A stretch of DNA of 64,000 nt from Modestobacter roseus (GTDB lineage Bacteria > Actinomycetota > Actinomycetes > Mycobacteriales > Geodermatophilaceae), in assembly GCF_007994135.1 (NCBI RefSeq), contig NZ_VLKF01000001.1, positions 3,100,001 through 3,164,000 on the forward strand, written 5' to 3'. Every line of letters begins with the position of its first letter. Positions within the stretch are counted from its first letter, which is position 1. The translations under genes were made by a program, and so were the position numbers. Below the pieces are notes generated by a model. The model made no database searches. It saw only the letters and a list, made by a program, of their open reading frames with translations, and was not told the origin of the DNA. Below, piece after piece: positions 24,906 through 33,219 of this stretch.

Positions 24906-25730
24906 TCAGTCCTGCGGGCGCCCCAGCTCCACCGACCGCTGGTGCGCGGCCTCGATCGCCGCGATCAGCGCGGCCCGCACCCCGTGCCGCTCCAGCTCGC
25001 GGATCGCGGCGATCGTCGTCCCGCCGGGGCTCGTGACCGCCTCGCGCAGCTGGACCGGGTGCTCACCGGAGTCCCGGAGCATCACCGCCGAGCCGTAGGC
25101 CGTCTGGACGATCAGGTCCGCGGCCAGCGACCGCGGCAGGCCGAGCAGGATCCCGGCGTCGATCATCGCCTCGACCAGGAAGAAGAAGTACGCCGGGCCG
25201 CTGCCCGACAGCGCCGTCACCGCGTCCTGCTGGCTCTCCGGCACGCGCTGGACCCGGCCGACCGGCGCGAGCAGCGCCTCGGCCTCGTCCAGGTGCTCCT
25301 CGGTGGCGTGCGCCCCGGCGGACAGCACGCTCATCCCGGCGTCGACCAGCGCGGGGGTGTTGGGCATGACCCGGACCACCGGGGTGCCGGCGGGCAGCGC
25401 GGCCTCGATGCGCGCGGTGGGAACCCCGGCCGCCACGGAGACGACCAGGTGCGCGTCGGCGGCCACGTGCGGGGCGAGCAGGGCCAGCAGCGCGTCGACG
25501 TCCTGCGGCTTGACCGCGAGCAGCAGCACGCGCGCGTGCGCGGCGGCCTCGGCGAGGTCGACCGTGCCCACCCCGTACCGCGCGGCCAGTTCGGCGGCCC
25601 GCTGCGGACTGCGCTCGACGACCCAGATGCCGGCCCCGCTCCCCGCCTGGCGGACCAGCCCGGCCAGCAGCGCCTCGCCGATCTTCCCCCCACCGACGAC
25701 GGCCAGCCCGCGACGACTCCCAGCGATCAT
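24906..25730 (-). CDS. proC: Pyrroline-5-carboxylate reductase ProC
   Basis: A 274-residue NAD(P)H-dependent enzyme that makes proline from pyrroline-5-carboxylate. The N-terminal Rossmann loop is LAVVGGGKIGEALLAGL. VRVMPNTPALVDAG lies near residue 118, and the C-terminal signature is ALSGSGPAYFFFLVEAMIDA followed by AVTSPGGTTIAAI. ATG 25730 is the natural family start. The gene stands alone, with a palindrome 18 bases after its stop. Confidence 0.96.
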   Translation of the reverse strand: MIAGSRRGLAVVGGGKIGEALLAGLVRQAGSGAGIWVVERSPQRAAELAARYGVGTVDLAEAAAHARVLLLAVKPQDVDALLALLAPHVAADAHLVVSVAAGVPTARIEAALPAGTPVVRVMPNTPALVDAGMSVLSAGAHATEEHLDEAEALLAPVGRVQRVPESQQDAVTALSGSGPAYFFFLVEAMIDAGILLGLPRSLAADLIVQTAYGSAVMLRDSGEHPVQLREAVTSPGGTTIAAIRELERHGVRAALIAAIEAAHQRSVELGRPQD

Positions 25731-25764
25731 GTCCGCGACGGTAGCGCCCGGCCCCGGCCCGCTC

Positions 25765-25809
25765 CGACGAGGTGTGGGCCGACGAGGTGTGGGCCGGCGA
25801 GGTGTGCTC
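25765..25809. repeat. Three tandem copies of a 15-bp unit
   Basis: CGACGAGGTGTGGGC occurs twice without interruption (25765-25794), followed by a third diverged copy (25795-25809, CGGCGAGGTGTGCTC). It lies in the short space between divergent proC and the PfpI gene, where both promoters must be, so it may be a protein-binding array or a slippage product. Confidence 0.8.
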
Positions 25810-25835
25810 CGGGGCGGCCGGGGTAGCCAGCGCCC

Positions 25836-26378
25836 ATGTCCGGAGAACTGAACGGCAAGCGGGTGGCCGTGCTGGCCACCGACGGTGTGGAGCAGGTCGA
25901 ACTGGAGCGGCCCTGGCAGGCCCTGGTGGACGCCGGCGCCCAGCCGCAGCTGGTGGGCCTGGAGCCCGGGTCGATCACCATGTACCAGCACATCGACAAG
26001 GGCGACACCAAGCCCGTCGACGTCGTGGTGTCCCAGGCGGACCCCGGCGCCTTCGACGCCCTGGTCCTGCCCGGCGGGGTCATCAACGGTGACTTCGTCC
26101 GCGCCGACGCCGACGCGGTGGCCTTCGCGAAGGCGTTCTTCGACGCCGGCAAGCCGGTGGCGGCGATCTGCCACGCCCCCTGGGTGCTCGCCGAGGCCGA
26201 CGTCGTCCGGGGCCGGCGGATGACCTCCTGGCCGTCGCTGCAGACCGACCTGCGCAACGCCGGCGCGGACTGGGTGGACGAGGAGGTCGTCGTCGACGGC
26301 AACCTGACCACCAGTCGCAACCCCGACGACCTCGACACCTTCAGCGCGACGCTCGTCCAGCAGTTCGCCAGCGCCTGA
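25836..26378 (+). CDS. DJ-1/PfpI family protein (type 1 glutamine amidotransferase-like)
   Basis: A 180-residue protein with the nucleophile cysteine in AAICHAPWVLAEAD near residue 114, the preceding FDALVLPGGVINGD block and a final TTSRNPDDLDTFSATL. This is the YhbO/PfpI subgroup of the DJ-1 superfamily, linked to stress resistance and proposed protein or nucleotide deglycation or peptidase activity. ATG 25836 is the start. It is a single-gene unit ended by the hairpin at 26393-26425. Confidence 0.92.
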   Translation: MSGELNGKRVAVLATDGVEQVELERPWQALVDAGAQPQLVGLEPGSITMYQHIDKGDTKPVDVVVSQADPGAFDALVLPGGVINGDFVRADADAVAFAKAFFDAGKPVAAICHAPWVLAEADVVRGRRMTSWPSLQTDLRNAGADWVDEEVVVDGNLTTSRNPDDLDTFSATLVQQFASA

Positions 26379-26392
26379 GCGCGGCGGACGAC

Positions 26393-26425
26393 GGTCCTGA
26401 CCCGGCGGGTGGCCGGGTCAGGACC
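26393..26425. terminator. Terminator hairpin between convergent genes
   Basis: A perfect 14-bp stem, GGTCCTGACCCGGC with its complement, and a 5-base loop. It starts 15 bases after the PfpI stop and overlaps the last codons of the convergent gene at 26418, so it can serve both. Confidence 0.85.
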
Positions 26426-27461
26426 CCGCGAGCAGCCCGGCGGCCGGCGCGATGGCCAACATCGTGCCGGCCAGCACCAGACCGGCCAGCAACGGGACGG
26501 CGAGCGGCCCCTGGCCCTGCCTCTTCCGCCACGCGGCCACCCCGGCGACCAGCCCGGTGACGACGAGCGGCGCGGCGACCAGCGCGGCGTAGGGCATCAG
26601 TTCCCAGAGGAACGTGAACGCGAAGTAGAGCCCGATGCCGACCGCGAGGGCCACGACGAGCTCACCGACGAAGCGGACCCAGGCCAGCGCCCCCTGCGGA
26701 CCACCCGCCGCGTCGGCGTCGGCCCCCGGGACCGCCGGCTGCGGCCCGGTGCGGTGCGCCCCGGCACGCCGCTCACCGGTGGTCGGTCCGCTCGAGGGCT
26801 GCAGCGCCGGGATCGCCGCCGTCGAGGGCCCGGCCACCGCCGGACCGGTGGCGGGCGCCGGGGTGGGCGCCGCGGCGGCCGGGGCCGCCGGTGACGAGGG
26901 CGGCCCGTCCGCGACCCGGGCAGGCGCATCGGTGTGCCGCCGTCCCTGCTGCGCAGGGGTGGCCGTGGGCTCCACCCGGGCCACCGGCCCGGACGCGGCG
27001 AGATCGCCCAGGCCGCTGCCCCGTGGCCGGTCGTGGGCCGGGGTCCAGCTGGGGACGGGCGCAGGCGCTGCCGCCGACGAGGACCCGGTCCGCACCGGCG
27101 GCGCGCCGTTGCGGTTGGCGTCGGGCTGGCGCGGCTGCTCACCGCGACCGGGCGACCGCCCGGCTGCCGGGGCGTGGGCTGCCGCGGACTGTGCGCGTGC
27201 GGTGACCGGACGGACCCCGGGTGCGGGGGCGGCCGGGCGCCCGGGCGTGCCGGGCCGCGGCGACGGCGCACCCGGCGCGGGCCGCGGTGTGCCGGCAGCC
27301 GGACGGCCGTTGAGGTCCACGGGCGCGGAGCGGCCGGTGGGCGCGTCGTCGGGACCCCGGCGGCGGCGACCGGGGCGGGTGCCCTGCTCGCTCTCCAGGC
27401 CGTGTTCGCGCAGGATCTCGGCCAGCGAGCGGACGTTGTACGAGTCCGACGGCTCCCCCAT
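26418..27461 (-). CDS. Membrane protein with long proline-rich N-terminus, unknown
   Basis: A 347-residue protein. The first 30 residues (SDSYNVRSLAEILREHGLES) form a short helical motif. About 200 residues of Pro/Ala/Gly-rich disordered sequence follow, and then three hydrophobic segments (LVVALAVGIGLYFAFTFLW, ALVAAPLVVTGLVAGVAAW, AVPLLAGLVLAGTMLAIAPA) with a basic loop RKRQGQG. Function unknown. The ATG shares one base with the ppx stop, and GTG 27464 directly before it is an alternative, so it is co-transcribed with the phosphatase gene. The conserved N-terminal motif may be a docking site. Confidence 0.75.
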   Translation of the reverse strand: MGEPSDSYNVRSLAEILREHGLESEQGTRPGRRRRGPDDAPTGRSAPVDLNGRPAAGTPRPAPGAPSPRPGTPGRPAAPAPGVRPVTARAQSAAAHAPAAGRSPGRGEQPRQPDANRNGAPPVRTGSSSAAAPAPVPSWTPAHDRPRGSGLGDLAASGPVARVEPTATPAQQGRRHTDAPARVADGPPSSPAAPAAAAPTPAPATGPAVAGPSTAAIPALQPSSGPTTGERRAGAHRTGPQPAVPGADADAAGGPQGALAWVRFVGELVVALAVGIGLYFAFTFLWELMPYAALVAAPLVVTGLVAGVAAWRKRQGQGPLAVPLLAGLVLAGTMLAIAPAAGLLAGS

Positions 27462-28405
27462 CACGCTCCCTCCAGCGAGTCCAGGCGCCGGAGGATGATC
27501 CCCTCCCGTAGCGCCCACGGACAGATCCGCACGAACGGTACGTCCACCGCGCGCATCGCGGCCTGCGCCACGACGGCGCCGGCCGGGACCTGATGGGCAC
27601 GCTGGACCGACACCCCCTGCAGCTCGGCCAGGGCGCCGGCCTCGATCCGGGACACGAACCCGAGCACCTGCCCCAGACCTGTCACGCTCAGCTCCCGGGG
27701 CACGCGCAGGCCCGCGGCGTAGGGCGCGGCGCCGGCGAGCCGGGCGAGGGTGCGGAAGGTCTTCGAGGTGGCGGCCACCAGGTCCGGCTCCCCCGCCGCG
27801 CGCAGCTTGCGCCCGGCCGGGGCGAGCACCTCCGCGGCGTGCTCCTCCAGCCGGGCCAGGGCGGCGAGGTCCGGGCGCCCCCCGGTCTCGGCGTCGGGGA
27901 GGAAGCGCCGGGTCATCCGCCCCGCACCGAGCGGCACCGACAGGGCGACGTCGGGGTCCTCGTCCAACCCGGTGGCCAGCTCCAGCGACCCGCCACCGAT
28001 GTCGAGCACCAGCAGCCGGCCGGCGCTCCAGCCGAACCACCGGCGGACGGCGAGGAACGTCAGCCGGGCCTCGTCCTCCCCGCTGAGCACCTGCAGCTCC
28101 ACCCCGGTCTGCTCGCGCACCCGCCGGAGCACCGCGGCCCCGTTGTCGGCGTCGCGGATGGCGGAGGTGACGAAGGCCAGCAGCTCGTCGCAGCGCCGGT
28201 CGGCGGCCTGCCGCTTGGCCTTCTGCACCGCGGTCAGCAGTGCCTTCTCACCCGCCTTGGACAGCTTGCCGTCCTCGCCCACGTGCTCGGCCAGGCGCAG
28301 CAGCCAGCGGTCGTCGTGCATCGGGGTCGGGTGCGCACCGCGGTGCGCATCGACGACCAGCAGGTGCACGGTGTTCGAGCCGACGTCCAGCACGCCCAGT
28401 CGCAT
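27461..28405 (-). CDS. Ppx/GppA family phosphatase
   Basis: A 314-residue ASKHA-fold protein with the phosphate-binding motifs [18 protein letters not shown] at the N-terminus and [17 protein letters not shown] near residue 137. The short form lacks the C-terminal domain of E. coli Ppx. Actinobacteria carry two such short Ppx/GppA proteins; activity on short polyphosphates or (p)ppGpp is known for the family, but which applies here is open. ATG 28405. It overlaps the downstream membrane protein gene by one base. Confidence 0.9.
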   Translation of the reverse strand: MRLGVLDVGSNTVHLLVVDAHRGAHPTPMHDDRWLLRLAEHVGEDGKLSKAGEKALLTAVQKAKRQAADRRCDELLAFVTSAIRDADNGAAVLRRVREQTGVELQVLSGEDEARLTFLAVRRWFGWSAGRLLVLDIGGGSLELATGLDEDPDVALSVPLGAGRMTRRFLPDAETGGRPDLAALARLEEHAAEVLAPAGRKLRAAGEPDLVAATSKTFRTLARLAGAAPYAAGLRVPRELSVTGLGQVLGFVSRIEAGALAELQGVSVQRAHQVPAGAVVAQAAMRAVDVPFVRICPWALREGIILRRLDSLEGA

Positions 28406-28447
28406 GGAGGGCAGTCTGCCGGTTCACCCGCCGCCTACGCTGCGCCG

Positions 28448-29287
28448 GTGGACCCGAACACCCCCACCGACCCGCCACCCGAGGTCGGGCTGGACTTCCC
28501 CCGCGAGTGGATCGAGTTCCTCGACCCGGCCGACCCCGAGCACCTCGTGCGGGCGGACCTGACCTGGCTGACCAGCGCGTGGACCTGCGTCTTCGGTCGC
28601 GGTTGCGCCGGTGTGGTGGTCGGTCGCGCGGAGGACGGGTGCTGCAACCACGGCGCCTTCTTCACCGACACCGACGACCTGGAGCGGGTCGCGGCGTCGG
28701 TGGCCGAGCTCACCCCGCTGGACTGGCAGCGCCACCCCGGGCACGCACCGGCCCGGGAGGAGTGGACCGAGCCGGACACGCTCACCGAGCCCGAGCCCGG
28801 GGAGGCCGCCGAGGAGGCGTTGCGGACCCGGGTCGTCGACGGCGCCTGCGTCTTCCTCAACCGGCCCGGTCACCCCGGCGGCGCGGGCTGCGCGCTGCAC
28901 GCGATGGCGCTGCGCCAGGGCCGTCACCCGCTGGAGACCAAGCCCGACGTGTGCTGGCAGCTGCCCGTGCGCCGGGAGCAGGAGTGGGTCGACCGCCCCG
29001 ACGACACCCGGGTGCTGGTCTCCTCCATCGGCGAGTTCGACCGCCGCGGCTGGGGACCGGGCGGGCACGAACTGCACTGGTGGTGCACCGGTTCCCCCAC
29101 CGCCCACGTGTCCGCGCAGCCACTGGTGGAGACCTACGGCCCGGAGCTGACGGCGCTGCTGGGCGAGGCGGCCTACGCCGAGCTACGCCGGCTCACCGAG
29201 GCGCGCCTCGACGCCGGCCTCGTCGCCCCGCACCCGGCCAGCCCCCGCCCGGTGCCCGTCGAGCTGCACCGGCGACGTCCCGACTGA
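28448..29287 (+). CDS. Cysteine-rich hypothetical protein, possible metal-binding
   Basis: A 279-residue protein with well-spaced cysteines: [49 protein letters not shown] and HWWCTG. These could bind an iron-sulfur cluster or zinc, as in YkgJ/DUF3109-type proteins, but I cannot assign a family firmly. The rest is acidic and tryptophan-rich. GTG 28448 lies 43 bases from the divergent ppx start. Its last 105 bases overlap the 3' end of the convergent GlxA-type regulator. Confidence 0.75.
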   Translation: MDPNTPTDPPPEVGLDFPREWIEFLDPADPEHLVRADLTWLTSAWTCVFGRGCAGVVVGRAEDGCCNHGAFFTDTDDLERVAASVAELTPLDWQRHPGHAPAREEWTEPDTLTEPEPGEAAEEALRTRVVDGACVFLNRPGHPGGAGCALHAMALRQGRHPLETKPDVCWQLPVRREQEWVDRPDDTRVLVSSIGEFDRRGWGPGGHELHWWCTGSPTAHVSAQPLVETYGPELTALLGEAAYAELRRLTEARLDAGLVAPHPASPRPVPVELHRRRPD

Positions 29288-30283
29288 GGCCGCCGGGGCG
29301 GTGCCGGCGCGGGCGGCCCGGAAGGTCTGCCGGTAGGCCCGCGGGGAGACGCCGCGGCGACGGCCGAACTGCTCCCGCAGCCCCGCCGCGGTGCCGAAGC
29401 CGACCAGCCGGGCGATCTCCTCCACCGGGGCGTCACTGCCCTCCAGCAGCGACTCAGCCGCGGCGAGCCGCTGGGCGAGCAGCCAGGCGTGCGGCGTCGT
29501 CCCGGTGGCGGCCTTGAACCGCCGCGCGAAGCTGCGCGGGCTCATCAGCGCCCGGCGGGCCAGCAGCTCGACGGTGATCTCCTCGGCCAGGTGCGCCCGC
29601 GCCCACTCCAGGACGATCCCGAGCAGGTCGTCCTCGACCCGGGCGACCGGCTCGTCGATGAACTGGGCCTGCCCGCCGTCGCGGTGCGGGGGCACGACCA
29701 TGTCGCGGGCCAGGGCGTTCGCGGCCGCGGGTCCCCACTCCCGGCGGACCAGGTGCAGCAGGGTGTCGACGCCAGCGGCGGTGCCCGCCCCGGTGATCAG
29801 CCGCCCGCAGTCGACGTAGAGGACGGCAGGGTCGACGGTCACGGCCGGGAAACGGGCGGCCAGCTCACCGGCGAAGCGCCAGTGCGTGGTGGCCCGGCAG
29901 CCGTCGAGCAGGCCGGCGGCGGCGACGACGAAGGCGCCGCTGCACTGGCTGACCACGGTCGCGCCCCGGGCGTGCGCGTCCCGGATCGCGGCGATCAGGG
30001 CAGCCGAGGGCTCGACGTCGAACGCCTCCCAGGCGGTGACCAGCACGATGTCGGAGACCGCCAGCCGTTCCAGCCCCTCGTCGACCAGCAACCGGACGCC
30101 CGTGTCGGTCCGCACCACCCCGGGGACCTCGCTCACCAGCGCGAAGTCGAAGCGCGGGAGGCCCATCGCGGTGCGGTCGTAGCCGAAGACCTCCGACGTC
30201 ACCCCCAGGCCGAAGCTGCCCACGACGCCGTCGGCGACGACGACGCTCACCACCAGCGGACGGTCGGTCGGGTGCACGACCAC
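29183..30283 (-). CDS. GlxA family transcriptional regulator (DJ-1 domain plus AraC HTH)
   Basis: A 366-residue regulator. Residues 10-180 are a DJ-1/PfpI-like sensor domain with the cysteine in [16 protein letters not shown]. Residues 220-330 are an AraC double HTH ([40 protein letters not shown]). The protein then continues about 40 residues past the usual AraC end, translated from the antisense of the convergent gene. The start is GTG 30283 or one of the following GTGs. The target genes are unknown. Confidence 0.88.
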   Translation of the reverse strand: MVVHPTDRPLVVSVVVADGVVGSFGLGVTSEVFGYDRTAMGLPRFDFALVSEVPGVVRTDTGVRLLVDEGLERLAVSDIVLVTAWEAFDVEPSAALIAAIRDAHARGATVVSQCSGAFVVAAAGLLDGCRATTHWRFAGELAARFPAVTVDPAVLYVDCGRLITGAGTAAGVDTLLHLVRREWGPAAANALARDMVVPPHRDGGQAQFIDEPVARVEDDLLGIVLEWARAHLAEEITVELLARRALMSPRSFARRFKAATGTTPHAWLLAQRLAAAESLLEGSDAPVEEIARLVGFGTAAGLREQFGRRRGVSPRAYRQTFRAARAGTAPAASVGTSPVQLDGHRAGAGRVRGDEAGVEARLGEPA

Positions 30284-30358
30284 AGCATGGCAGGAAAGAC
30301 GCGATCCCGGTCATCTCTGCCACTCGTCCGGTCGATCGCCCCGGCGGAGGCTCTGGGC

Positions 30359-30577
30359 ATGTTCCTGATCACCTGCCCCGTCACCCGGACCACCGAGCTG
30401 GTGGCCGACCGGCGCGTCCGGTCGGTCGTCAACCACCCGACGCACATCGCGATGACGGTCGCCTGCCCGTGCGGCGGCGAGCACGTCTACCGCACCGGAC
30501 GGAACTGGGAGGCGGCCGGCTCGCCCGCGAGCCGACCGGCCCCGGTTCGGGCTGCGGACCAGCCGGTCCCCGCGTAG
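30359..30577 (+). CDS. Small hypothetical protein, possible zinc-binding
   Basis: A 72-residue protein beginning MFLITCPVTRTTELVADRRV, with cysteines at positions 6 and in TVACPCGGEHVYRTGRNW near residue 41. The CxC plus TCP pattern suggests a small zinc-ribbon-like fold. ATG 30359 has GGAGG eight bases upstream. Ten bases separate its stop from the DUF3072 gene, so both are likely one transcript. The Arg/Pro-rich C-terminus is probably disordered. Confidence 0.65.
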   Translation: MFLITCPVTRTTELVADRRVRSVVNHPTHIAMTVACPCGGEHVYRTGRNWEAAGSPASRPAPVRAADQPVPA

Positions 30578-30587
30578 CTTCGAACAC

Positions 30588-30803
30588 ATGAGCGAAGCGG
30601 ACACCGGGCCCGACAGCCCGCGCAGCACCGAGAAGGACCCGTCGGACTGGGTGACCGGTGACGAACCGGCCACCGGCGCGCAGAAGAGCTACCTGCACAC
30701 CCTCGCGCGCGAGGCCGGGGAGGACGTCCCCGACGACATCAACAAGGCCGACGCGTCCAAGAAGATCGACGAGCTCCAAGACGAGACCGGCCGCGGCCAG
30801 TGA
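30588..30803 (+). CDS. DUF3072 domain protein
   Basis: A 71-residue acidic protein with the conserved core PATGAQKSYLHTLAREAGED and INKADASKKIDELQDETGRG, which is the DUF3072 pattern. The function is unknown; the fold is expected to be a small helical domain as in SAP/LEM-like motifs, and this last point is inference. ATG 30588. The stop lies inside the terminator hairpin 30799-30844. Confidence 0.9.
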   Translation: MSEADTGPDSPRSTEKDPSDWVTGDEPATGAQKSYLHTLAREAGEDVPDDINKADASKKIDELQDETGRGQ

Positions 30804-30844
30804 CCCACCGGGCGGGGCCCGGAGGGTCCCCCCGGTGAGTCACT
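30799..30844 (+). terminator. Terminator hairpin after DUF3072 gene
   Basis: Arms AGTGACCCACCGGG and CCCGGTGAGTCACT pair with one mismatch around a G/C-rich loop. The left arm includes the stop codon of the DUF3072 gene. Confidence 0.75.
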
Positions 30845-30877
30845 GGAGCTGAGCTGCCGGTACGGACGCCGCAGGCG

Positions 30878-30919
30878 GTCCCCTCGCGCGGAGGCCCGGA
30901 GGGTCTCCCGCGAGGGGAC
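30878..30919 (-). terminator. Terminator hairpin after regX3
   Basis: Perfect arms GTCCCCTCGCG and CGCGAGGGGAC surround an inner GGAG/CTCC pairing. It lies 68 bases beyond the regX3 stop (30987) on the minus strand and faces the terminator at 30799-30844. The space between them holds nothing else. Confidence 0.75.
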
Positions 30920-30986
30920 GGGGATCGGCTCAGCGCAACGCACCCCGGCACCTGGCCGCGGTGGGAGGCCGGAGGCCGACGATCAA

Positions 30987-31667
30987 CTACGCCTCGAACT
31001 TGTAGCCGAGCCCGCGCACCGTGACGAGGTACTTGGGGTTGGCCGGGTCGGGCTCGAGCTTGGCGCGCAGCCGCTTGACGTGGACGTCGAGGGTCTTGGT
31101 GTCCCCGACGTAGTCCGCGCCCCAGACCCGGTCGATGAGCTGGCCGCGGGTGAGCACCCGCCCGGCGTTGCGCAGCAGCAGCTCGAGCAGGTCGAACTCC
31201 TTGAGCGGGAGGGCGACGGGCTGCCCGTCGACGGCGACGACGTGCCGTTCGACGTCCAGCCGCACCGGGCCGGCCTCCAGCGTGCTGTCGGCCATCGGTT
31301 CGGCGTCGGTACCGCGGCGCAGCACGGCACGGATCCGGGCCACGAGCTCACGCGCCGAGTAGGGCTTGGTGACGTAGTCGTCGGCGCCCAGCTCCAGCCC
31401 GACGACCTTGTCGATCTCGGCGTCCTTGGCGGTGAGCATGATGATCGGCACCGAACTCCGGGCCCGCAGCGAGCGGCAGACCTCGGTGCCGGAGAGCCCG
31501 GGCAGCATGAGGTCGAGCAGCACGATGTCGGCCCCGGCCCGGTCGAACTCGGCGAGCGCGTCCGTGCCGGTGGCGGCCACGACGGTGTCGTAGCCCTCTC
31601 GCCGCAGCATGTAGGACAGCGCGTCGCTGAAGGACTCCTCGTCCTCCACCACGAGCACTCGGGTCAT
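30987..31667 (-). CDS. regX3: Response regulator RegX3 (phosphate response)
   Basis: A 226-residue OmpR/PhoB-type regulator. The receiver domain has VEDEESF at the N-terminus, phospho-acceptor Asp52 in VLLDLMLPGLSG and Lys in VTKPYSARELVARI. The winged HTH has EFDLLELLLRNAGRVLTRGQ and VHVKRLRAKLEPDP, ending VTVRGLGYKFEA. RegX3 (PhoP in Streptomyces) controls phosphate uptake genes. ATG 31667 overlaps the senX3 stop by 4 bases. The gene neighbours phoU across a shared regulatory region. Confidence 0.95.
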   Translation of the reverse strand: MTRVLVVEDEESFSDALSYMLRREGYDTVVAATGTDALAEFDRAGADIVLLDLMLPGLSGTEVCRSLRARSSVPIIMLTAKDAEIDKVVGLELGADDYVTKPYSARELVARIRAVLRRGTDAEPMADSTLEAGPVRLDVERHVVAVDGQPVALPLKEFDLLELLLRNAGRVLTRGQLIDRVWGADYVGDTKTLDVHVKRLRAKLEPDPANPKYLVTVRGLGYKFEA

Positions 31668-32962
31668 GACCGTCCTCTCCTCGTGGCCCCTGCGGGGCCG
31701 TCGTCGTGGGACCCGACCGCGGCGTCGTGGACGTCGAGGGGTCGGGCCGGGTGGAGCGGCGGCACGGGCGGCCGCTCGGGTGCGCCGTCGTCGTCCAGGG
31801 GCTGGTCGACGCCGGCGGCGAGGGGGATGCGCAGGGTGAAGGTCGACCCCAGGCCCTCCTCGCTCCAGACGGTGACCGAGCCGCCGTGGTTGCTGGCGAC
31901 GTGCTTGACGATCGCCAGCCCGAGGCCGGTGCCGCCGGTGGCGCTGGCCCGGGACTGGTCGACCCGGTAGAAGCGCTCGAAGACCCGGGAGCGGTCCGAG
32001 CGGGGGATGCCGATGCCGGAGTCGGTGACGGCGATCTCGGCGAACCCCGAGCGGGCCCGAGCGCCGACGGCGATGGTGGTCGCGGCGGGACTGTAGGCGA
32101 CCGCGTTGGCCAGCAGGTTGGTGAGGGCGGTGGCCAGCTGGGCCTCGACGCCGCGCACCACCAGTCCGGGCTGGGCGGCGACGGCGAGCTGGATGTCCTT
32201 GGCGGCGGCGGCGGCGCGGGTGCGGTCGACGGCCTCGGCCACGACGGTGGCGACCGCGACGGGCACGAGGTCGGGCATCGGCTCGGCGCCCTGCAGGCGG
32301 GACAGGTCGATGAGCTCGCGCACCAGCCGGGCCAGCCGGTCGGCCTCGTGGCTCATCCGGGCGGCGAACCGCTGCACCGTCTCCGGGTCGTCGGCGGCGC
32401 CCTGGACCGCTTCGGCGAGCAGCGCGAGCGCCCCCACGGGGGTCTTCAGCTCGTGGCCCACGTTGGCCACGAAGTCCCGCCGGACGGCTTCGACCCGGCG
32501 GGCCTCGGTGACGTCCTGCAGCTCCAGGGCGACCGGTCCGGCGGCGCCGAGCGGCGCGTTGCCGAGCCGGATGCCGTGCACGCCCACGGTGCGCGGCCCG
32601 GCGCCGACCAGGTCGCCGGGGAGGGCGACGTCGGTCCGCCGACTGCCGGCGGTCTGCGCGTCGCGGGCGACCTCGAGCAGCCCGGGCACCAGCAGGCGGC
32701 TGCCGCGGACGATGCCGAGCGCTCGCGCCGAGGGGTTGGCCAGCAGGACCGCGTCGTCCGGGCCGACGACGACCACGGCGGGGTCCATGAGGTCGACCAG
32801 GCGGCGGGCGAGGGCCGCTTCCTCGTCGGCTCGGGGGTCGATCTGGCCGCGCGGGCTCACCGCGCCCCCCTCGTCGACGGGACGGTGGCGGGCGCGGACC
32901 ACGGTGAGCGCCAGCAGCAGGCCGGTCGCAAGGCCCGCCACCAGGGCGACCAGCGGTTCCAC
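31664..32962 (-). CDS. senX3: Sensor histidine kinase SenX3
   Basis: A protein of about 432 residues with a short N-terminal membrane segment (VEPLVALVAGLATGLLLALT) and a PAS domain (DPAVVVVGPDDAVLLANPSA). The phospho-acceptor helix is VANVGHELKTPVGALALLAE. The ATPase boxes are NLLANAVAYSP, DSGIGIPRSDR and GGTGLGLAIVKHV. Few external residues are visible, as expected for a kinase that senses phosphate through PhoU and the Pst transporter. I chose GTG 32962, seven bases after a -10-like TAGCAT, which would give a leaderless mRNA. GTG 32995 is the longer alternative. Confidence 0.93.
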   Translation of the reverse strand: MEPLVALVAGLATGLLLALTVVRARHRPVDEGGAVSPRGQIDPRADEEAALARRLVDLMDPAVVVVGPDDAVLLANPSARALGIVRGSRLLVPGLLEVARDAQTAGSRRTDVALPGDLVGAGPRTVGVHGIRLGNAPLGAAGPVALELQDVTEARRVEAVRRDFVANVGHELKTPVGALALLAEAVQGAADDPETVQRFAARMSHEADRLARLVRELIDLSRLQGAEPMPDLVPVAVATVVAEAVDRTRAAAAAKDIQLAVAAQPGLVVRGVEAQLATALTNLLANAVAYSPAATTIAVGARARSGFAEIAVTDSGIGIPRSDRSRVFERFYRVDQSRASATGGTGLGLAIVKHVASNHGGSVTVWSEEGLGSTFTLRIPLAAGVDQPLDDDGAPERPPVPPLHPARPLDVHDAAVGSHDDGPAGATRRGRS

Positions 32963-33033
32963 GGTGCTGATGCTAGACAGGGCAGGCGACCGCACGGTCC
33001 GCTGCAGAACGCATCACCCGTCCGGGCGGGACA

Positions 33034-33100
33034 GTTCATCGTGCCGTGCCCACCCGTTCACCTGGCGGCCTCCTGCGCTGCGTGGCACCGTCTCTAGGCT
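33034..33100 (+). promoter_or_regulatory. Candidate PHO box and phoU promoter
   Basis: GTTCATCGTGC (33034-33044) and GTTCACCTGGC (33056-33066) are spaced exactly 22 bases apart, two 11-base repeat units, as in PhoP/RegX3 PHO boxes (GTTCAyyyrG type). They lie upstream of a -10-like TAGGCT (33095-33100) that lacks a good -35, as expected for an activator-dependent promoter in front of phoU. The same region could control divergent senX3-regX3. Confidence 0.5.
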
Positions 33101-33219
33101 CGTGTGCACACGCGTTCCGACGACCACCCGGGCGTCCGGGCGGTGGGCGGAGACGCCACGCGCCGAGCGGCTGGGCCAGCCGGGCCCGGACCCGGCGCGG
33201 CGACTGGACGGAGGAAAGC

